Shown: positions 1 to 4,138 of the stretch, piece by piece
Position numbering within the stretch: position 1 is the stretch's first letter
How the letters are laid out: each line of letters starts with the position of its first letter
DNA from: Lonsdalea quercina subsp. quercina
Lineage (GTDB): Bacteria > Pseudomonadota > Gammaproteobacteria > Enterobacterales > Enterobacteriaceae
Assembly: GCF_000688655.1 (NCBI RefSeq)
Contig: NZ_JIBO01000010.1
Coordinates: 7,987-13,685 of the forward strand
DNA: 5,699 nt
Reading direction: 5' to 3'
Notes under the pieces: model-generated
Database searches by the model: none
Told to the model about the DNA's origin: nothing
Seen by the model: the letters and a program-made list of their open reading frames with translations, nothing else
Made by a program: the position numbers and the translations under genes

Positions 1-466
1 CTCGGGGGAGAGCGTCCAGTCTGGTCAAAGTTGGGAGCAGGGGCCGATCGTGCTCAACGGACAGGATATCCAGGACTCCTTCGATCTGTCGGGATTCAAT
101 CTGGTGATCCATGAAGTCGCGCATAAGCTGGATCTGCGTGGCGGACGTGAAGTCAGCGGCGTTCCACCGCTTCCGCTGCGTGAAATAGCGCGGTGGGAGC
201 AGGCGCTCCATGGGGCGATGAGCGAACTACTGGAGGAGATTGACCTGGTGGGAGAAGAGGGGGCTAGTATGGATCCCTATGCTGCGACCGATCCCGCGGA
301 GTGTTTCGCCGTGCTGTCCGAGTATTTTTTTAGCGCGCCCGAACTGCTCTATGAGCGTTTTCCCGTGGTCTATGACGTGTTCACGCGGTTCTACCGACAG
401 ACGCCACTGGAGCGTCTACAGCGCTGGCGAAAAGGAGCTAAAGCCGCCTCATCGCATAACTATTGA
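1..466 (+). CDS. mtfA: MtfA-family zinc metallopeptidase (Mlc titration factor A), 3' part
   Basis: This is the C-terminal 154 residues of a cytoplasmic zinc peptidase of family M90. Reading is open from the window edge (first whole codon at base 2), so the start lies upstream. The zinc-binding HEXXH motif reads HEVAH (bases 110-124). It is followed by [14 protein letters not shown], which carries the downstream glutamate used as third zinc ligand in this family. In E. coli, MtfA (about 265 residues) binds the glucose repressor Mlc and so affects ptsG expression; its peptidase activity is known mainly on model substrates. The visible sequence aligns by eye with E. coli MtfA through IHEVAHKLD and [16 protein letters not shown], and diverges only in the last 30 or so residues, as is usual for the tail. 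An Asn tRNA follows after about 100 bases, the same order as in E. coli. The GTG at base 50 is an internal valine, not the start. Confidence 0.95.
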   Translation, partial: SGESVQSGQSWEQGPIVLNGQDIQDSFDLSGFNLVIHEVAHKLDLRGGREVSGVPPLPLREIARWEQALHGAMSELLEEIDLVGEEGASMDPYAATDPAECFAVLSEYFFSAPELLYERFPVVYDVFTRFYRQTPLERLQRWRKGAKAASSHNY

Positions 467-526
467 GCATAAAAACGCGGAATTGAACAGAGGCTAATCA
501 GTTGGGATATAAACGCGATTTTGGCG

Positions 527-555
527 TTGACAGCCCAGAGTGACCCAGATACTAT
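527..555 (+). promoter_or_regulatory. sigma-70 promoter of tRNA-Asn
   Basis: A perfect TTGACA -35 box (527-532) and a TACTAT -10 box (550-555) are separated by 17 bases. A GC-rich discriminator (GCGCCCC, from 556) lies next to the expected start point. Such discriminators are typical of stable-RNA promoters under stringent (ppGpp) control. The tRNA begins 18 bases after the -10 box, so the 5' leader is short. Confidence 0.85.
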
Positions 556-573
556 GCGCCCCGTTCACACGAT

Positions 574-649
574 TCCTCTGTAGTTCAGTCGGTAGAACGG
601 CGGACTGTTAATCCGTATGTCACTGGTTCGAGTCCAGTCAGAGGAGCCA
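574..649 (+). tRNA. tRNA-Asn (anticodon GUU)
   Basis: A complete 76-base tRNA with encoded CCA (647-649). The acceptor stem pairs TCCTCTG (574-580) with CAGAGGA near the 3' end. The T arm contains the canonical GGTTCGAGTCC. The anticodon GTT lies at 607-609 between TGA-type loop flanks, and the anticodon stem pairs GCGGA with TCCGT. The sequence matches enterobacterial tRNA-Asn as I remember it. It has its own promoter and terminator, so it is a single-gene transcription unit. Asn tRNA genes are known integration sites for islands such as the Yersinia high-pathogenicity island, which bears on the debris just downstream. Confidence 0.98.
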
Positions 650-656
650 TATTGAG

Positions 657-691
657 AAAAGCCCGCTTAAGGAAACTTAAGCGGGCTTTTT
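657..691 (+). terminator. intrinsic terminator of tRNA-Asn (probably bidirectional)
   Basis: A 15-bp perfect stem (657-671 with 676-690) closes on a GAAA loop (672-675) and runs into a T tract (687-691). The GC-rich core is GCCCGC/GCGGGC. The opposite strand also ends in a TTTT run, so the hairpin could also stop minus-strand transcripts coming from 700-1203. Confidence 0.92.
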
Positions 692-699
692 GCATTACA

Positions 700-789
700 T
701 CAGGCGATGTTTCTTCCCTCGGCCTGGCAGGCTTTTAAAACGGTTCCCTGTTCGACCGGGGTTAAGTAGCGGCCTGTTTCAGTATTCAT
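700..789 (-). pseudogene. possible N-terminal remnant of a FimB/FimE-like tyrosine recombinase
   Basis: A 29-codon minus-strand frame starts at ATG 789-787 behind a weak GGA Shine-Dalgarno and stops at TGA (702-700). Its core, RYLTPVEQGTVLKACQAEG, resembles the N-terminus of FimB/FimE recombinases (RYLT or FLT, then E, then a short hydrophobic helix with Ala). Those proteins continue with about 150 more residues, including the catalytic Arg...His-x-x-Arg...Tyr set, and none of that is present. The position directly beside a tRNA is where integrase genes and their remains are usually found. The match is short and judged by eye, so it could be chance or an unrelated small peptide. Confidence 0.3.
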
Positions 790-823
790 CTGTTTCCATG
801 AAAAATATAGTTAAAATAGAGGG

Positions 824-1203
824 TTAGACGCTCTTCGCCGCCGCATCCTTCTCGGTGCACCCCATGTAGTAAATATCATTGTTCACCAGACGCGTTAATG
901 AACAGTTTTTGGTTTTCACGCTGATGGCAGCGTCAAACGTAAACTTCTGGACCCGAGGACCGGTGATGTCCGTTTCGCTGCCTTCATACTCTCGCATACT
1001 CTTGAATGTTGCTGTGGTGACTTTTTCTAAGAAGATATTCATGGATTCAGAGAAGCCGTCCTGGACTGCTCCCGCCCCGGTAAAGGAACCTGCCCTGGAT
1101 TGCTGCCCCTATATCCCGGTTTCGCGCGCCGTCACACCACGCCAATAATGCCGATGTTTACTGCAATCTCGTCGGTGAGCATGGGCAACTCAGTCATCAA
1201 CAT
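824..1203 (-). pseudogene. small unrecognised gene, apparently frame-disrupted
   Basis: The minus strand carries two protein-like pieces in different frames. The 5' piece starts at ATG 1203-1201, reads MLMTELPMLTDEIAVNIG and stops after 23 codons at 1134-1132. The 3' piece is open from 1108 to the stop at 824. It begins with a Gly/Ala-rich stretch (AGSFTGAGAVQDG) and goes on through ITGPRVQKFTFDAAISVKT to LVNNDIYYMGCTEKDA. The only ATG in the 3' piece (1042-1040) has no Shine-Dalgarno, and protein-like sequence continues upstream of it, so it is unlikely to be a natural start. Rejoined with a frame correction near 1109-1134, the product would be about 125 residues. I do not recognise the family, and no signal peptide or membrane segment is evident. 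The alternative is an intact 72-residue protein starting at 1042. Reading towards the tRNA terminator fits an old accessory insertion. Confidence 0.3.
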
Positions 1204-1513
1204 CTTTTTTTTTTAAGCGACGGCGTCGGTATAACCTACGTCTGGGGTTGATGAGCCAGTGCGCATATAAAACGTCCTTTTTGTGGAAACTTTGTCGTAT
1301 TTTGAGGGCGAATTTGCCAATATTTAGAACCTTTAAATCCCACCTTTCGGTGCTTTTCACCTCTGCCCAGTCTGGGCTAAACCCAGTTTTTTCACCGACA
1401 GACGTCAGCCTTGATGCGTGCGCATTCTCATCGCGCTTCGCTTCTTTGGGGCGGTCGTCTGAATCAAGGCGTGATGTCCTCAGAGGGGCTAAATAGGCGA
1501 TCGACCACGTCAA
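1204..1513. other. no convincing gene; contains a T10 run and inverted repeats
   Basis: This stretch holds a run of ten T (1205-1214), a 13-base palindrome (GCCCAG-T-CTGGGC, 1365-1377) and a long imperfect inverted repeat (1401-1415 with 1463-1478). A minus-strand frame of 107 codons spans 1190-1513, but it begins with TTG, has no clear ribosome site, and ends in an Arg/Lys-rich tail partly produced by the T run. Its segment RWDLKVLNIGKFALKIRQSF looks more protein-like than the rest and may derive from a dispersed enterobacterial repeat or an old gene. I cannot support calling it a gene. Confidence 0.4.
1401..1478. repeat. imperfect inverted repeat, 15-base arms
   Basis: GACGTCAGCCTTGAT (1401-1415) faces ATCAAGGC-g-TGATGTC (1463-1478). 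The inner 8 bp (GCCTTGAT/ATCAAGGC) are perfect. After one bulged G, seven more pairs follow, one of them G-T. The loop is 47 bases. No U tract follows on either strand, so this is not a terminator. It could be an RNA structure or the edge symmetry of a small mobile repeat. Confidence 0.45.
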
Positions 1514-1788
1514 TCAACCTCAATACTGTCGCAGAGCCACATGATCGAGGTTTCAACACGGAGCCATCTGTATGACTAAGCTCCTTTTTCTGTAGATGTT
1601 GCCCGGGCAGGAGTGAGTGAATCAGAAAAATAGAAGTATTAGGCTTGGGCTATCGGGGACAACGAATAATTCTCCGCCTGTTTCATTTTTTTGATTGCGG
1701 AATGTTTCAATGCCTAAGCATTTTACGAAAGGTTTTCGCTAATAATGAGTAATTATAATTAAGCCATGATTTTATGTTCTCTTTAGAC

Positions 1789-1818
1789 TTGAATGATTAG
1801 GGCATAGATATATATATT
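1789..1818 (+). promoter_or_regulatory. candidate sigma-70 promoter (weak)
   Basis: TTGAAT (1789-1794) and TATATT (1813-1818) are separated by 18 bases, in the right orientation for the ThDP gene. A transcript from here would have a leader of roughly 325 bases. AT-rich DNA yields such matches easily. Confidence 0.25.
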
Positions 1819-1832
1819 GAGGACTCCTGTTT

Positions 1833-1862
1833 TTGACTCATTTGTATATTCGCCTTTATGAG
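1833..1862 (+). promoter_or_regulatory. candidate sigma-70 promoter (weak)
   Basis: TTGACT (1833-1838, five of six consensus bases) and TATGAG (1857-1862, four of six) are 18 bases apart. Transcription would start near 1869 and give a leader of about 280 bases carrying the 2027-2074 hairpin before the ThDP gene. This is a sequence match only. Confidence 0.25.
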
Positions 1863-1896
1863 ATTTTGGGTGGATTAGACCATGAGTTTCAGCCGG

Positions 1897-2028
1897 TTAT
1901 TTTTGTTGCATTGTTTTCTCGCTTAAAATTAAGTTATCTGGTTTCTTAATGACAAGAAAAAACGACAACATTAATGAGATTATTGAAAACAAGGAGGAAT
2001 TCAGCGATCTCCCGATCGTCGTCAGCAT
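1897..2028 (-). CDS. possible small hydrophobic peptide, 43 residues
   Basis: ATG at 2028-2026 opens a 43-codon minus-strand frame ending with TAA at 1899-1897. Residues 5-27 are strongly hydrophobic (including SSLFSIISLMLSFFLVI), flanked by Arg7 and by Lys28-Lys29. The tail is polar, which gives the outline of a single-span membrane peptide. A purine-rich GAGGATAGG lies just upstream and could serve as ribosome site. Both this site and most of the start codon fall in one arm of the 2027-2074 hairpin, so translation would be blocked in the folded RNA. I recognise no family. Size, topology and a sequestered start resemble type I toxins, but that is only analogy. The frame overlaps the candidate plus-strand peptide at 1949-2062, and at most one of the two is likely to be real. 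Confidence 0.22.
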   Translation of the reverse strand: MLTTIGRSLNSSLFSIISLMLSFFLVIKKPDNLILSEKTMQQK

Positions 2029-2062
2029 TTATTACCTATCCTCGCGTATTGGCGACGGATGA
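1949..2062 (+). CDS. possible 37-residue leader peptide upstream of the ThDP gene
   Basis: ATG at 1949 opens a frame ending with TGA at 2060-2062. The product starts with a charged Asn/Glu-rich half (MTRKNDNINEIIENKEEF) and ends SIYYLSSRIGDG. No Shine-Dalgarno precedes the ATG. A strong AAGGAGGA occurs inside the frame at 1991-1998, but it has no ATG, GTG or TTG at a useful distance and may simply reflect Lys-Glu-Glu codons. The end of the frame lies inside the 2027-2074 hairpin, so a ribosome finishing here would melt that structure. That would suit a leader peptide controlling the downstream gene. The support is purely positional and weak. Confidence 0.18.
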   Translation: MTRKNDNINEIIENKEEFSDLPIVVSIYYLSSRIGDG

Positions 2063-2074
2063 GCGGTAATAAAT
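2027..2074. promoter_or_regulatory. strong two-part hairpin in the ThDP gene leader
   Basis: The outer arms ATTTATTACC (2027-2036) and GGTAATAAAT (2065-2074) form 10 perfect pairs. Inside, ATCCTCGC (2038-2045) pairs with GCGA-c-GGAT (2052-2060), eight pairs with one bulged C, around the loop GTATTG (2046-2051). It lies 78 bases before the ThDP start codon. No U tract follows directly; an eight-T run occurs about 20 bases later (2096-2103), too far for a classical terminator. It could act in the RNA of either strand, or as a protein-binding palindrome in DNA. Confidence 0.6.
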
Positions 2075-2140
2075 AAAGTGCGCCTCGCCTAATTATTTTT
2101 TTTGAAATATATTCTGTAATGTTTAAATTATGCGACAAAT

Positions 2141-2145
2141 GAGGA
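2141..2145 (+). promoter_or_regulatory. ribosome binding site of the ThDP gene
   Basis: GAGGA lies six bases before the ATG at 2152 and selects that start. The two ATGs just upstream (2130 and 2139) are in another frame and have no such spacing. Confidence 0.75.
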
Positions 2146-2151
2146 TCGTCT

Positions 2152-3846
2152 ATGGAAGGAAAATCACAGAAGACAGTGGCGGAAATCCTGGTCAGACATT
2201 TAGAGACTGTCGGGGTGGATGTCGCCTTCGGTGTTTCAGGGGCTTATATATCCCCCGTATGGAAGGCTCTGTCAGAGTCATCGATCAGAACCATTCATTG
2301 CCGACATGAAACTGGCGCGACGTTTTGTGCTTCTGAATACAGCTTGTATCATCACAAGCCTGCCGCCGTCTTCACCACCGCGGGACCGGGTATCACCAAC
2401 GCATTAACGGCAGCGCGAACGGCAAAGCTTGATGGCGCTAAAGTAATATTCATCGCCCCGATTACCACGGCGCAAAGTAATGGATTGTGGGGGTTGCAGC
2501 AAACGACGGTAGAGGATGTCTTTGCCCTGCAAGGAGAAGGGATTTCGGGATACTTCGATCGTGTCGTGTGTATCGATGAAAAAGCAAAATTGAGTGAAGC
2601 GATTGACGCCATCAATCATTTCAACGTTTCTCAGGGCCATGTACTTGGAATCTTCATTCTTCCCAATATTCAGAAGTCAGATATTGCAGAAGAGGAATAC
2701 AACAAAAAATCATCCTATACGCCCCCACCGGTCGTTCGCCAAGATACGGGCGCTCTGGCCGCGCATCAGCAAAAAATAGCAGAAGTTTTGGCTGCGGGCG
2801 ATGCCATTATCTGGAATGGCTTTGGATGTCTCGACGCGTCGGATGTATTAACGCGACTCGCCATTGAAACCCAGACGGCGGTTATGTCTACGCCTCGTGG
2901 TAAAGGTATCTTCCCTGAAAACCATCCGTTATACCTGGGCTCCACCGGTTTAGGTTGCGATGAGCCAGCACTTCTTTCTGCCATTAATCAGCTGTCGTTA
3001 AAATCAATGGTTATTTTGGGAACGCGGTTGGGGGAATCCAGCGCGCATTATCTCCAAAATAAAATAAAAGGGATTAAAGTCTTTTATGTCAGCCTGGAAA
3101 ATGCGGATATTAAAAATAACCTGCCTCCAGAAACTGAAGTTATCCATGCCGAACTGACAACCTTTCTACAGGGCGTCTACGAGAAAATAAAAACGCTGCC
3201 TCTTGCTCATCGGTCAACCGCTCTTCACCCGCTTGAATCATCTCAACGTGAAGTCCCGGTCAAGAGCAACGATGGCGTGGTCAGTCCAGTCGATGTCATG
3301 GCCGCCATTCAAAAAGTAGCGATTGATGAACACGACTGTCTGGTGGCGTCCGATGCCGGCAACTCGCACGTTTGGGCAAACCGATATTTGCAGTTTCAAA
3401 AGCCCAATCGTTATCGGGTCAATTCCGCGTTGGGAACCATGGGGCATTATGCCTGCGGCATTGTCGGGCTGGCGATGTCGGGGAAAGTCACCGTCGGCAT
3501 CATCGGCGATGGTTCTATGCTGATGAATAACGAAATCAGTACCGCAGTGCATCACCGAGTCCCGGCGATTTGGGTGGTATTAAATGATGGCGGCTACAAC
3601 ATGTGCAGGCAGGGGTTGAACTCGGTTGGTTATCCGGCGCTGGATTGCGTGATTCCAAAGGTGGATTTCGCTATGTTCGCTCATGCGCTAGGGGCCAACG
3701 GTGTCAGTGTCACGAGTCGTGCCGAGTTGGAAAACTCGCTACGTACGGCGATCAACCAAGCGGTTCCCACGGTCATAGATGTCTGCATAGACAGGGACGT
3801 GCTGCCGCCGGTATTGGGACGACAAAACGCCGTCAAATCGCTGTAA
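2152..3846 (+). CDS. thiamine-diphosphate-dependent enzyme, acetolactate synthase-like
   Basis: A 564-residue cytoplasmic enzyme, full length for the superfamily of acetolactate synthase, pyruvate oxidase and benzoylformate decarboxylase. The N-terminal pyrimidine-binding domain (about 1-175) has the catalytic glutamate that activates the cofactor, Glu53 in CRHETGA, followed by the family segment TTAGPGITNALTA (75-87) and the Gln-rich GLWGLQQTT (111-119). The middle domain covers about 200-345. The C-terminal pyrophosphate-binding domain has the Mg-ThDP motif GDGSMLMNNE (452-461) ending at LNDGGYN (477-483); here the usual second Asn is Asp479, which is common in the superfamily. CRQG at 485-488 occupies the place of the MVRQ segment of acetolactate synthases. 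Such enzymes decarboxylate a 2-keto acid and transfer the resulting acyl unit, often making acyloins. The substrate cannot be read from the sequence. No small subunit or pathway partner is adjacent, which argues against housekeeping isoleucine/valine synthesis. It appears to be a single-gene unit with a long leader and a downstream hairpin. Confidence 0.9.
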   Translation: MEGKSQKTVAEILVRHLETVGVDVAFGVSGAYISPVWKALSESSIRTIHCRHETGATFCASEYSLYHHKPAAVFTTAGPGITNALTAARTAKLDGAKVIFIAPITTAQSNGLWGLQQTTVEDVFALQGEGISGYFDRVVCIDEKAKLSEAIDAINHFNVSQGHVLGIFILPNIQKSDIAEEEYNKKSSYTPPPVVRQDTGALAAHQQKIAEVLAAGDAIIWNGFGCLDASDVLTRLAIETQTAVMSTPRGKGIFPENHPLYLGSTGLGCDEPALLSAINQLSLKSMVILGTRLGESSAHYLQNKIKGIKVFYVSLENADIKNNLPPETEVIHAELTTFLQGVYEKIKTLPLAHRSTALHPLESSQREVPVKSNDGVVSPVDVMAAIQKVAIDEHDCLVASDAGNSHVWANRYLQFQKPNRYRVNSALGTMGHYACGIVGLAMSGKVTVGIIGDGSMLMNNEISTAVHHRVPAIWVVLNDGGYNMCRQGLNSVGYPALDCVIPKVDFAMFAHALGANGVSVTSRAELENSLRTAINQAVPTVIDVCIDRDVLPPVLGRQNAVKSL

Positions 3847-4056
3847 ATCAGTTATCACCGTGAAGTTAAGCATCAAGCCTGCGGATGTTCATCCCTGGGA
3901 GACGTAGACGAAGGTTTATTCACCACCTCTTTGCGAAGAGAAGGGCGTAAATCCAGGGCGAGAGGTCTCGCGGTTCTCTCTGAGGCGAGTTCAGGCGTTC
4001 ATATTTACCCGCCTCGTGAGGACTCTCCGGGGGTGGCCGCTATCGTGCCCGAGGGC
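3847..4056. repeat. intergenic stretch dense in short inverted repeats
   Basis: No gene is visible. There are several small dyads: CCCTGG/CCAGGG (3893-3898, 3954-3959), CTCTT-TGCG-AAGAG (3927-3940), GCGAGA-GG-TCTCGC (3958-3971), GAGGCG/CGCCTC (3982-3987, 4010-4015), CCTC-GT-GAGG (4012-4021) and GCCC-GA-GGGC (4047-4056). Some overlap and could form alternative folds. This resembles intergenic repeat DNA or a structured 3' untranslated region, but I do not recognise a named repeat family. Confidence 0.45.
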
Positions 4057-4089
4057 AGCCTATTACCGTATTCCTCGGTAATAGGCTTT
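4057..4089 (+). terminator. terminator-like hairpin after the ThDP gene
   Basis: AGCCTATTACCG (4057-4068) pairs perfectly with CGGTAATAGGCT (4076-4087) around a seven-base loop. The plus strand then reads TTCTTGGTT, a modest U-rich tract. The minus strand has no T run after the stem, so the ThDP transcript is the better client, although the hairpin is 210 bases past its stop codon. It lies between two convergent genes and may help separate them. Confidence 0.65.
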
Positions 4090-4138
4090 CTTGGTTAGCG
4101 TCCTGTCTGCCGCGACGTCTCACTTCCTTGTTAACCTT

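Larger units (their letters stand above)
1514..1948. other. AT-rich intergenic region upstream of the ThDP gene leader
   Basis: No gene of normal size is visible. The base composition becomes markedly AT-rich from about 1680, with a TATATATAT run near 1811. The region includes candidate promoters facing the ThDP gene (listed separately) and a 14-codon plus-strand frame (MSFSRLFLLHCFLA, 1882-1926) that lacks a good ribosome site. I regard that frame as probably meaningless. Confidence 0.6.

Noticed and set aside
879..1148. Plus-strand frame of 89 codons opposite the broken small gene
   Set aside because: It starts with TTG, has no ribosome site, and its protein is less natural-looking than the minus-strand reading; it is most likely a shadow frame.
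1560..1567. GGAGCCAT matching the last bases of the tRNA-Asn gene, a possible attachment-site repeat
   Set aside because: The match is only eight bases, far shorter than usual attachment-site duplications, and the preceding bases do not match the T arm or acceptor stem. No longer copy of the tRNA end was seen elsewhere in the window.
1882..1926. 14-codon plus-strand frame MSFSRLFLLHCFLA
   Set aside because: It is too short to separate from chance in AT-rich DNA, and it has no good ribosome site.
1991..1998. Very strong Shine-Dalgarno sequence AAGGAGGA
   Set aside because: No ATG, GTG or TTG occurs at a workable distance downstream; the bases are explained by Lys-Glu-Glu codons or chance.
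2102..2129. TTGAAA (2102-2107) and TAAATT (2124-2129) as a promoter for the ThDP gene
   Set aside because: It would start transcription so close to the ATG that the leader would be only about 16 bases. The boxes are weak and lie in a T/A-rich run.
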